Source of the DNA: a virus
DNA length: 23,213 bases
Virus record (IMG/VR): IMGVR_UViG_3300020428_000089
Location: 1-23,213 of that record
Reading direction: 5' to 3' (one strand)
Below are positions 1 to 5,918 of this stretch, one piece after another (position 1 is the first letter of the stretch; the number at the start of each line of letters is the position of its first letter). The notes beneath the pieces were generated by a model. It ran no database searches. It had not been told where the DNA came from and was given only the letters and a program-made list of their open reading frames with translations. Both the position numbers and the translations under genes were made by a program.

Positions 1-67
1 CAGTATGCCAAGCTTCCATTATATCTGCTTCTAAATCAAATCTGTTTTTCATTTTGTTTATCTTCAT
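1..67 (-). CDS. Conserved phage protein, N-terminal fragment (runs off the left edge)
   Basis: Only the first 22 codons are in the window. The ATG at 67 overlaps the TGA of the upstream gene as ATGA, which suggests translational coupling; a second in-frame ATG lies at 52. The start MKNRFDLEADIMEAWH (from the second ATG) recalls a small protein family I know from T4-like cyanophages whose members begin with a similar MxNRFDLE stretch. Its function is unknown to me. The 3' part is missing, so neither length nor domains can be given. Confidence 0.65.
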   Translation of the reverse strand, partial: MKINKMKNRFDLEADIMEAWHT

Positions 68-336
68 ATTGAGTCAATAATTTTCCAACTGATAACTGTG
101 TCGGCAATAAATGAACGCCAAGCAGCCTTGTCTATACACCAACAAACAATCTGAGCAGATTCTGGTCTCTGGGATTCTACTGTTGTATCAATACCATTTT
201 TTTTCAAAATATCTGGGTGTAATGTACAAGGCATTACCCTAATTTCTTCAGTTGTGATTTTCTTAAATGTTACCTCAACACCAGTTTGACTCTGTGTAAG
301 AGCTTCGATTAATCTTTGTTTTTCACTTTTTTCCAT
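64..336 (-). CDS. Small SH3-like beta-barrel phage protein
   Basis: A 90-residue protein of unknown cellular role. The ATG at 336 is chosen because GGAG sits six bases upstream, inside the last codons of thyX; an in-frame ATG at 351 would overlap thyX and lacks a site. The pattern VTFKKITTEEIRVMPCTL, followed about 40 residues later by a CIDKAAWRSF stretch, matches the small phage family usually labelled SH3 beta-barrel fold-containing protein. In that family a lysine-rich strand leads into a MxCTL motif and the end is a tryptophan-rich strand. It is coupled to thyX on one side and to the next gene by ATGA on the other. Family assignment is from memory of the pattern; no activity is implied. 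Confidence 0.7.
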   Translation of the reverse strand: MEKSEKQRLIEALTQSQTGVEVTFKKITTEEIRVMPCTLHPDILKKNGIDTTVESQRPESAQIVCWCIDKAAWRSFIADTVISWKIIDSI

Positions 337-338
337 GT

Positions 339-1031
339 TTAACTCCAGCAATATTTTTTGATTTGTTCTTCACTAAATCGGTCTTTGAGGGGAAATATTT
401 CTGATATCACTTTTGCACATTCCATTGCGATATCCATATGTTCCCTTTGAGTTCCATTTTCGGCTCTCAATTCTACATAATGAATCCAACTCCTTAAAGT
501 TCCATTCATATACATTTTACTTACGGTACAACCTTCTGGAAGAACTGACCGAGCTTGTTCTTTTGCAATACCATTTTCAATTGCCCATTTATATGCATCT
601 TTTGAAACTTTTATAACTTCTTGTTGTTTCACATCCCACATATCTTGTATCGATTGAGGGGCTGCATCAATAGAATTTTGTCTATTTTTAGGGTCTTGTA
701 ATCTTGCACCTCTTCGAACAAAAGATAAGTCTTCTGTTGGGTCGGCGTATCTTTGACTAAATTCTTGAAATGAAAATGAACGATGTCTGAGCATTTGTCT
801 TGCAATGTCTCTAGTCGTTTCGATTTCCATGCATACATTTACCATTTCAAAAGGAGACCAATGTTGATTTTTAATCAAGTATTTTATCAACTTAGATGAA
901 TTTTCCATATTCTCTTGACCACTAGGATTACTTACTTTTGCACAGTAAGCAACTAATGTTTCAAGATTTCCGTTTGATATACTTTTGATGGGTTCATGTA
1001 GTTTTGAGTAAGAGAATAATTTAACTTTCAT
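339..1031 (-). CDS. thyX: Flavin-dependent thymidylate synthase ThyX
   Basis: Converts dUMP to dTMP using methylenetetrahydrofolate and FAD/NADPH, acting in the cytoplasm to feed phage DNA synthesis. The 230-residue length fits the family (about 220-250). The ThyX signature RHRx7S is present exactly (R82 H83 R84, S92), in the context RHRSFSFQEFSQRY. The conserved ARSVLP stretch lies at 160-165 and a substrate-binding-type NGTLRSWIHYVELR region at 176-189. The start overlaps the preceding 56-residue gene by 11 bases, and the stop codon lies two bases before the next start. With the RNR genes at 4635-7700 it gives the phage its own route to dTTP. I see no truncation or missing catalytic motif. 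Confidence 0.97.
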   Translation of the reverse strand: MKVKLFSYSKLHEPIKSISNGNLETLVAYCAKVSNPSGQENMENSSKLIKYLIKNQHWSPFEMVNVCMEIETTRDIARQMLRHRSFSFQEFSQRYADPTEDLSFVRRGARLQDPKNRQNSIDAAPQSIQDMWDVKQQEVIKVSKDAYKWAIENGIAKEQARSVLPEGCTVSKMYMNGTLRSWIHYVELRAENGTQREHMDIAMECAKVISEIFPLKDRFSEEQIKKYCWS

Positions 1032-1191
1032 CTTCTTCCTTTTTCACCACTTCATTCCATTTAGCTTTAGTTTTTTCCGATACAGCAAACTTTTCTGATT
1101 GAATATCAGCGTAGTCCTGTAAAACGTCTTCATCAGAGGGTTGAACTCCTTGTAAAGATTTCAACCTCTGTTTTATTTCTTTTCGTGTCAT
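1021..1191 (-). CDS. Small acidic/basic hypothetical protein, 56 aa
   Basis: A short gene that fills what otherwise looks like a gap before thyX. The ATG at 1191 overlaps the TGA of the upstream gene as ATGA, and the TAA at 1021-1023 overlaps the thyX start. The product begins MTRKEIKQRLKSLQGV and ends in a lysine- and glutamate-rich tail (VVKKEEDES). It is highly charged, with no membrane segment, no cysteines and no recognisable domain. Support comes from the exact fit between its neighbours with coupled junctions at both ends and from a long charged reading frame. I do not recognise the family. Confidence 0.7.
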   Translation of the reverse strand: MTRKEIKQRLKSLQGVQPSDEDVLQDYADIQSEKFAVSEKTKAKWNEVVKKEEDES

Positions 1192-1415
1192 GATGTAGCA
1201 CCGGCTAAAAATTTAGCACGTTCCTCTGCTTTCTTTTCGTTGATAAAAAATTGTGTGGTAACTTCTGGGCCACCAGAACGAGACCACGGCGAAGCGAAGT
1301 CAATTAGTTTGACTTCATACCCCCAATTATGTTTTCTCCATATAAGTGGACGCATCTTTACGATAGCGTTACGAGAATAATTTTTAAGGGTTAGGGTCTT
1401 CTCTTTTTTGGACAT
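1188..1415 (-). CDS. Small basic hypothetical protein, 75 aa
   Basis: A 75-residue basic protein beginning MSKKEKTLTLKNYSRNA. The ATG at 1415 is preferred to the one at 1430 because GAGGAA lies at a normal distance before 1415 but only about three bases before 1430. Features are a tryptophan-containing RPLIWRKHNWGYEVKL core, a glycine-rich SRSGGPE turn, and a C-terminal helix with EKKAEERAKFL. There is no signal peptide or membrane segment. It overlaps the upstream membrane-protein gene by 32 bases and the downstream 56-residue gene by 4. No family is recognised. The position between replication and nucleotide genes suggests early or middle expression, but this is inference. Confidence 0.7.
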   Translation of the reverse strand: MSKKEKTLTLKNYSRNAIVKMRPLIWRKHNWGYEVKLIDFASPWSRSGGPEVTTQFFINEKKAEERAKFLAGATS

Positions 1416-1563
1416 TGGTAATTTCCTCATGTTTCCTCACTTCAATTTGATTCATTTCTGCCTTTAGGTTATTAGAAACCAAAAAGCACATTAATATTAA
1501 TCCCACTACTCCTACAAGGATAACACCAGAAAGGACATTAACCATGTAAGAGCAATTACTCAT
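1384..1563 (-). CDS. Small single-pass membrane protein, 59 aa
   Basis: The ATG at 1563 overlaps the TGA of the upstream gene (ATGA), and the frame stays open to TAA at 1384-1386. The product has a short N-terminus with one cysteine, then a hydrophobic segment at roughly residues 7-29 (core VNVLSGVILVGVVGLILMCF). A charged tail follows, rich in E, K and R (EVRKHEEITNVQKRED). This is the profile of a type I or III single-pass inner-membrane protein. It overlaps the next gene by 32 bases in another frame. The function is unknown; small early membrane proteins of T4-like phages often act on the host envelope or in superinfection immunity, but nothing here shows which. Confidence 0.72.
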   Translation of the reverse strand: MSNCSYMVNVLSGVILVGVVGLILMCFLVSNNLKAEMNQIEVRKHEEITNVQKREDPNP

Positions 1564-1988
1564 GAGACTAGTTCTTCGGGTAGTAAATCTGGATAAGTTT
1601 CTCTGACTAACCTTTCCGTAAGTCCAGAAACTTTCATTTTTTTATTGATAATCTTACATAAGATGTCTGACTCTCTTTTTGGAATAATTTCTAACACATT
1701 AATTAGAATATTTTCTGCTCTTTCATTTGAAAGATTATTCCCTTCAATATCATACAACCTATCTATCATAAACATCTGTTTTTCCAACTGAGTAGATGAC
1801 AATCCATCTGGGTCATCACATACCTTATATTTGGGTGCAGATTTTACTTTATACTTTATAGATTTATCAAACATATTCTTCAATATAGATTTGAACTGAG
1901 GACGCTCATTATCCAAAAGGATTTGTTGTTTTTCTTTTACAGATTTAGTATCTGCGATTTCGTCAAAAATTTCGTGAATTAACTTCAT
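1560..1988 (-). CDS. Conserved T4-like phage protein, DUF6433-like
   Basis: A 142-residue protein beginning MKLIHEIFDEIADTKSVKEK. The ATG at 1988 is preferred over 2009 because GAGAAGAAA lies just upstream and homologues as I recall them start with a similar MKT/K-x-I-xEI sequence. It has three parts. An N-terminal helix is followed by NERPQFKSILKNMFD at about 30-44. A middle region runs to about 85. The C-terminal part ends VSGLTERLVRETYPDLLPEE. This layout matches the phage family I believe is called DUF6433, common in marine T4-like genomes and of unknown function. It overlaps rnh by 26 bases and the membrane-protein gene by 4, so co-translation with rnh is likely. The assignment is from pattern memory. 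Confidence 0.6.
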   Translation of the reverse strand: MKLIHEIFDEIADTKSVKEKQQILLDNERPQFKSILKNMFDKSIKYKVKSAPKYKVCDDPDGLSSTQLEKQMFMIDRLYDIEGNNLSNERAENILINVLEIIPKRESDILCKIINKKMKVSGLTERLVRETYPDLLPEELVS

Positions 1989-2850
1989 ATTTCTTCTCTT
2001 TAAAATCATGGATTTCTTCCATCAAAAGTATCATCCTATTCTTTATAAAATAATCAAACACCTTTGACATGTCTCCAATCGGTTGTTTATTATATTCGTC
2101 CAGAATTTCTGTTTCCATTGATTCTGGTACAAACGACAAGTCTACTAAGGTTTCGTTACGTTTATAATTACGCAACATATTTGCATCACAAAAGTCTTCT
2201 GGGTTTCGATTTATATCTAACCAATCTGACATTTTTTTCTTCACCAGAGGTTTCTGCCTCTGTTCACTCACAAAAACATCATCTGGGGAAAGAAAGTTAG
2301 GTACACCATCACCCCTATCGCCACGAATTATGTGTTCTCTGATATATTTATAAGGATTATCAGTTGTCAAAAACTTTTTAAGAATTGGACTATACTGTTT
2401 AACATTTGGATATCTCTGTAACTGTTTAAAATCCTTATCACTGGAGATTATGATAGTTTTCTCGTACTTTGAATAATGTTTTACCAAAACACCGATAACA
2501 TCATCAGCTTCTGCTCGATGTACCTCAATTATTTTGTATGGAAAAACTTCACGCAAATCATTTTTCATTTGCGTAATAGTATTAAAGATAAGATTCCAAT
2601 CAAAGTTAGACGATTCTCTGGTCTTTTTTCTCCCCGCTTTGTAGTAAGGAAAAATGTCTTTTCTCCAGAAGTTTTTGTTGTCACAACAAAGTATAACATT
2701 TCCATACTCATCCGAAAATCTTTTCTTCACGCTTCGAATACTATTCAAGATCATGTGACGAACAAGATTTTCGTCCATTGTCTCTTGATAATTATTCATC
2801 TGAACCATAAGGTTCGATATCACCACTTGGTTTAAGTCTATTAAAATCAT
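1963..2850 (-). CDS. rnh: T4 RNase H-like 5'-3' flap exonuclease (FEN family)
   Basis: A 295-residue nuclease of the FEN/5'-3' exonuclease family, the same size class as T4 RNase H (305). T4 RNase H removes RNA primers and flaps during lagging-strand synthesis. Metal-binding motifs are in the expected order: D5 in MILIDLN; D57 in CCDNKNFWRKDIFPYYKAGR; E114, D116 and D117 in AEADD; D138 and D140 in SSDKDF; and D178 and D181 in GDRGDGVPN, the start of the helix-3turn-helix region. It is the first gene after an apparent promoter at 2881-2914. It overlaps the DUF6433-like gene downstream. No catalytic residue is missing. Confidence 0.93.
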   Translation of the reverse strand: MILIDLNQVVISNLMVQMNNYQETMDENLVRHMILNSIRSVKKRFSDEYGNVILCCDNKNFWRKDIFPYYKAGRKKTRESSNFDWNLIFNTITQMKNDLREVFPYKIIEVHRAEADDVIGVLVKHYSKYEKTIIISSDKDFKQLQRYPNVKQYSPILKKFLTTDNPYKYIREHIIRGDRGDGVPNFLSPDDVFVSEQRQKPLVKKKMSDWLDINRNPEDFCDANMLRNYKRNETLVDLSFVPESMETEILDEYNKQPIGDMSKVFDYFIKNRMILLMEEIHDFKEKKYEVNSRNF

Positions 2851-2880
2851 AACGATTACTCGCTTGTTTGAACGTAATTA

Positions 2881-2914
2881 TATTTATAATACACTACTTA
2901 GGTTCAAATGTCAA
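2881..2914 (-). promoter_or_regulatory. Sigma-70-like promoter overlapping a T4-type late octamer, upstream of rnh
   Basis: On the minus strand TTGACA (2914-2909) is followed after exactly 17 bases by TATTAT (2891-2886). The late octamer TATAAATA (2888-2881) overlaps the -10 box. The -35 box lies inside the end of the preceding gene. TTTGAAC and GTTCAAA form a 7-bp inverted repeat around the site. The arrangement suggests expression of rnh both early and late; transcription itself is not shown. Confidence 0.72.
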
Positions 2915-3236
2915 GCTCTTCTTCCACTTTTTCGAAAACTTTTTCTACTTTCACACGATTGAACATGGTTTCATTGTGTTTACTATATTCATTATATTGA
3001 TGAGTTTTTACAGTTCCTGTAAAATGAAAACACTGACCAATATGTTCGTGATTCAATTCATCTAGAAGGTCTGAGAAAAATGCTCCAAACTTACCAGAAC
3101 GTGTTTCAAACTTGTAGATGTGACGTTCCCCATAATGGGTATTAACTCTTTTACACTCAACTAGTTTTGCGAAAAACTTTGCTCTTTCGTGTTCTTTTCC
3201 GATAAACTTATTAAGGTCTATTTTTTCATTTTCCAT
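2904..3236 (-). CDS. OB-fold-like phage protein, possible nucleic-acid binder
   Basis: A 110-residue soluble protein. The start at 3236 has GAGAG seven to eight bases upstream, overlapping the stop of the preceding gene. The second half, HIGQCFHFTGTVKTHQYNEY followed by an asparagine-arginine-valine strand, has the shape of a small phage family I remember with a GTVKxHxxYxGxxQTxxxR pattern. That family looks like an OB-fold single-strand nucleic-acid binding domain. The C-terminus is a charged helix (KVEKVFEKVEEELD). Its position between a recombination nuclease, rnh and other replication genes fits a DNA-binding role, but this is inference; no catalytic motif is visible. Confidence 0.7.
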   Translation of the reverse strand: MENEKIDLNKFIGKEHERAKFFAKLVECKRVNTHYGERHIYKFETRSGKFGAFFSDLLDELNHEHIGQCFHFTGTVKTHQYNEYSKHNETMFNRVKVEKVFEKVEEELDI

Positions 3237-3239
3237 AAT

Positions 3240-3797
3240 TTAACTCTCTATAAACCACTGAGGGATTTCACGTTTTGTCCATTTCATTTTAAACCGTTTT
3301 TGTTTGGTTTTGTAAAAAAGACGATAAGATTTTATCGGGTCATCGATAAACATACATTCTGGATTAGACTTCATTGCAAGTTTGAATGGAGTCATAGGAA
3401 TATGTGGAATGTTTTTTGGTGGAACAGACAAAAGTTCCATCAATAATGTTTCTGTACTGTGAACTTTTTCATATCTATATTGATACTCAATACATAATGC
3501 ATACCAATGGTCGTAATGCCAAGCATAATTTGAAAGAGATTCCATAGTCCATAATGTTGAAGGGTGACTTGGATGTACAGCCTTATATAAAGTATTTTCT
3601 ATATTCTTATTTGGATGAACCCAATAGTCAACCATTCGTTTTCCAGATTTTGATAGTTTTTTTGTTTTTGCACCATCAAGTATTCTGTGTGCAGTGGAGA
3701 GCATCTGGGCACTCTCAACAATCATTTTCACTACATGTTTGTCGCACTGTTCCTGTGCGGCTACAATAGGATTTTCATTTATAGCAAATATATTCAT
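3240..3797 (-). CDS. Conserved marine T4-like phage protein (CDKHVVKM family)
   Basis: A 185-residue protein belonging to a family widespread in cyanophages and related phages. Its signature is an N-terminal MNIFxxxENPxxAAxxxCDKHVVKM block (residues 1-25 here) followed by ESAQMLSTAHR. HPSHPSTLW then lies at about 75-83, and a helix containing YAWHYDHWYALCIEYQYRY follows. The conserved histidines, cysteine and arginines suggest an enzyme or a metal or nucleic-acid binder. I recall some relatives labelled pyrimidine-dimer glycosylase, but nothing in this sequence establishes that activity. GGGAAAG provides the ribosome binding site, and a consensus promoter lies just upstream at 3822-3850, so this gene probably opens its own unit. 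Confidence 0.8.
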   Translation of the reverse strand: MNIFAINENPIVAAQEQCDKHVVKMIVESAQMLSTAHRILDGAKTKKLSKSGKRMVDYWVHPNKNIENTLYKAVHPSHPSTLWTMESLSNYAWHYDHWYALCIEYQYRYEKVHSTETLLMELLSVPPKNIPHIPMTPFKLAMKSNPECMFIDDPIKSYRLFYKTKQKRFKMKWTKREIPQWFIES

Positions 3798-3821
3798 GTT
3801 GCTTTCCCTAACTTATACTAC

Positions 3822-3850
3822 ATCATACCAAATCTAGGCACTTTTGTCAA
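3822..3850 (-). promoter_or_regulatory. Sigma-70-like promoter
   Basis: TTGACA (3850-3845), a 17-base spacer and TATGAT (3827-3822) on the minus strand, 25 bases before the start of the gene at 3797. The -35 box overlaps the last codons of the RuvC-like gene. It shares the GCTTGACA core with the other promoters of the window. Confidence 0.75.
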
Positions 3851-4412
3851 GCAAATATTTACAAATATAGTAAGAATCTACTATATCTGACACTGGATTT
3901 CCTATTTTTTGTGATTTTATCTGAAATTCTTCTTGAAGGTTTGTCGATGTCTCTTCAAGAAATGAAGAAAACATCAATTCTTTGTTTGCATTTCCTTTAC
4001 CAGACGCAAACTTTTTAATAGAAGATGGTGAAACCAATTCATAATCCAATTCTGCTTGCCAAAGCTTCCATTTTAGTAGTCCACAATTCTCGGCAATATG
4101 AAATACCTTTCCTGTTGAACCATAACTATAATCTTCTAGTGCCACTTCTTCTATTTCATGTTTTAAAAGAATATCTATAGCCCAATCAGAGATAAAGTCA
4201 TACCTCTCTTCTGGACATGAGTATTCTGTCAAATTACTTTGACCATCAATATTATTTTTTTGATAATCTGAATATTTTTTTGTATTACTTAAAAAGTATA
4301 CTTTGCAGTTCTTAAATTTGAAGTTTTCAACTTCCCCTTCATATACGCAAACTGAAGGGGAAGTCAGGCTGTAATCAATACCACCTATTCTTCTTCCCAA
4401 TCGACATCCCAT
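3834..4412 (-). CDS. RuvC-like Holliday junction resolvase
   Basis: A 192-residue RNase H-fold endonuclease of the RuvC type, expected to cut branched DNA during recombination-dependent replication and packaging. The four acidic positions expected of RuvC are visible: D13 in GGIDYS, E93 in ALEDYSYG, and D176 with D179 in GNPVSDIVDSYYIC. The VSPSSIKKFASGKGNANKE region (128-146) is the typical RuvC segment before the last helix. The ATG at 4412 is the only methionine start and has AAGG six bases upstream. Homologues often begin only a few residues before the GIDYS block, so the true start is a little uncertain. It overlaps the zinc-ribbon gene by 28 bases. It probably does the job T4 gives to endonuclease VII. 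Confidence 0.82.
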   Translation of the reverse strand: MGCRLGRRIGGIDYSLTSPSVCVYEGEVENFKFKNCKVYFLSNTKKYSDYQKNNIDGQSNLTEYSCPEERYDFISDWAIDILLKHEIEEVALEDYSYGSTGKVFHIAENCGLLKWKLWQAELDYELVSPSSIKKFASGKGNANKELMFSSFLEETSTNLQEEFQIKSQKIGNPVSDIVDSYYICKYLLDKSA

Positions 4413-4564
4413 AGATCACCTTCTCCATCATTATCGTGATCTATATAGTCTTCTATTTTTTCACCACAAGAAGGGCAGTATTTTATAACTTCCTCTTCTT
4501 CTTCGAAAATTACTAAAAACTGAGAACCACAATAATGACATTCGGTTTTTTCTATGTCGGGCAT
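4385..4564 (-). CDS. Small zinc-ribbon protein with acidic tail
   Basis: A 59-residue protein. The ATG at 4564 is chosen over the longer frame starting at 4651 because GGAG stands seven bases upstream and the extra N-terminus would only cover intergenic DNA. Two cysteine pairs, C9-x2-C12 and C30-x2-C33 (CPSCGEK), make a classic zinc ribbon. A strongly acidic C-terminus (DHDNDGEGDLWDVDWEEE) follows. Zinc ribbons with acidic tails can bind proteins such as polymerases, or mimic DNA, but no specific partner is shown. It lies between nrdB and the resolvase gene. Confidence 0.82.
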   Translation of the reverse strand: MPDIEKTECHYCGSQFLVIFEEEEEVIKYCPSCGEKIEDYIDHDNDGEGDLWDVDWEEE

Positions 4565-4634
4565 TTTCAACTCCTTTGTTGTCCCTCTCAACCTATTTAG
4601 AGTCTTAAAATTCTTAAAACCTTCGTTTAAAGGG

Positions 4635-5906
4635 TTATGCACATACCTCACAATCTACTTCTGCGAGACCTTTGTACGCATCTTGCCAATCACCCTTCAA
4701 CCCAGCAACTTCATATTCTGTTACTCTGTTCTCAAAAAAGTTGGTATGATCAGCACCGTTAAGAATCCATTCTAACCAAGGAAGTGGGTTATCTTTTACT
4801 TTAAATACAGTTTTCATTCCCAACTGAAGTAAACGCCTATCGGTTATATATCTGATATACTGTTTTACTTCCTTAGAACTTAGACCTTCGATTTCTCCCA
4901 TTGCATAAGTTAAATCTACGAACTTATCTTCAAGGTCAACAGACAGTTCTGCCATTTCGTAAATTTTTGTTTTAAACTCATCATTTACAATTTTAGGATG
5001 TTCACCACAGAATTGTCTAAACACTTTTGACATTCCTTCAACATGCATTGATTCGTCACGAATAGACCATTCTACAACTTTCCCCATTCCTTTCATTTTT
5101 CCATATCTTTGAAAATTCAATAACATTACAAAAGATGCAAAGAGAGCAACTCCTTCATTGAATACAGATTTTGCAACTGCAAGACCTAAACCGTTGATGG
5201 TAGAAACATCTGAATCAGTCATGAAATCGACTTTATCAGTCATTTCGGAGTACTCAAGAAATGAATGAAATTCACTATCGGGCAAACCTAAAGTATCATT
5301 TAAAAGTGCATAAGCTCTTTGATGTATTGCTTCTCTTGTTGCAAAAGAACCAAGCATATTTCTAACTTCGTTATTTTTAAATTTTGGAATAAACTGTTCA
5401 TAGTAGTTTTTACCAACCTCAACATCAGATTGAGTAAATAGACGCAGAATATTAGTAGTATAATCCTTTTCCAAATCAGTCATCTTGCCAGCTTTCCAAT
5501 CAGTAACATCTTCTGACATATCGATTTCTTCTTCAATCCAATGTGCCTTTTCGTGCCTAACTGACAACTCGACTGCCCAAGGATAATAAAAAGGTTTATA
5601 TGTCTTGGATGGTTTCATTAGTCCACCAGATATTTTTTTAAGTATACTATCCGAAAACTCCATTAATCTCTCATACCCACCGATATGTTTATCATCGATG
5701 TATATCTGAGGCATAGAATTAACTCTTCTCGTTAATGCGCCATCACCAATTGTTTCTTGGGTATTATTAATTTTCTGATAGAATCCTAATCTTTGTTCTT
5801 CATCATCCAATTTTACTTCTGTGAATCGAATATTATGTTCGTTAAACCATTTTCTGGTCATATCACAAAAATTACAACCAGATTTTGAGTACATCATTAC
5901 TTTCAT
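4635..5906 (-). CDS. nrdB: Glutaredoxin-NrdB fusion: class I ribonucleotide reductase small subunit
   Basis: A 423-residue fusion. Residues 1 to about 92 are a glutaredoxin with the redox pair C11-N-F-C14, the cis-proline region VNSMPQIYID (62-71) and the GGYERL glutathione-site stretch (76-81). The rest is the RNR radical subunit. Metal ligands are D161, E192, H195, E251, E285 and H288 (ATREAIHQ, FNEGVALF, RDESMHVEG). The radical tyrosine is Y199, seven residues after E192 as in E. coli. The fusion would couple a dithiol reductant directly to the enzyme that needs it. The protein ends CEVCA, an unusual C-terminal CxxC. AGGAGA gives the binding site, and nrdA lies 12 bases upstream, so the two subunits are co-expressed. 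Confidence 0.95.
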   Translation of the reverse strand: MKVMMYSKSGCNFCDMTRKWFNEHNIRFTEVKLDDEEQRLGFYQKINNTQETIGDGALTRRVNSMPQIYIDDKHIGGYERLMEFSDSILKKISGGLMKPSKTYKPFYYPWAVELSVRHEKAHWIEEEIDMSEDVTDWKAGKMTDLEKDYTTNILRLFTQSDVEVGKNYYEQFIPKFKNNEVRNMLGSFATREAIHQRAYALLNDTLGLPDSEFHSFLEYSEMTDKVDFMTDSDVSTINGLGLAVAKSVFNEGVALFASFVMLLNFQRYGKMKGMGKVVEWSIRDESMHVEGMSKVFRQFCGEHPKIVNDEFKTKIYEMAELSVDLEDKFVDLTYAMGEIEGLSSKEVKQYIRYITDRRLLQLGMKTVFKVKDNPLPWLEWILNGADHTNFFENRVTEYEVAGLKGDWQDAYKGLAEVDCEVCA

Positions 5907-5918
5907 TTATTTTTTCTC

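Noticed and set aside
2345-2352. TATAAATA on the minus strand inside rnh
   Set aside because: It lies in the middle of a coding region with no gene start nearby, so it is taken as chance in AT-rich DNA.
2811-2910. GGTTCGA-like and GGTTCAAAT strings that could suggest a tRNA T-arm
   Set aside because: No acceptor stem, anticodon arm or CCA context could be built around either; one is in rnh coding sequence and the other in a promoter spacer.
4565-4651. N-terminal extension of the zinc-ribbon gene to an ATG at 4651
   Set aside because: The extra 29 codons cross the intergenic region and the nrdB end, while a good Shine-Dalgarno marks the ATG at 4564.
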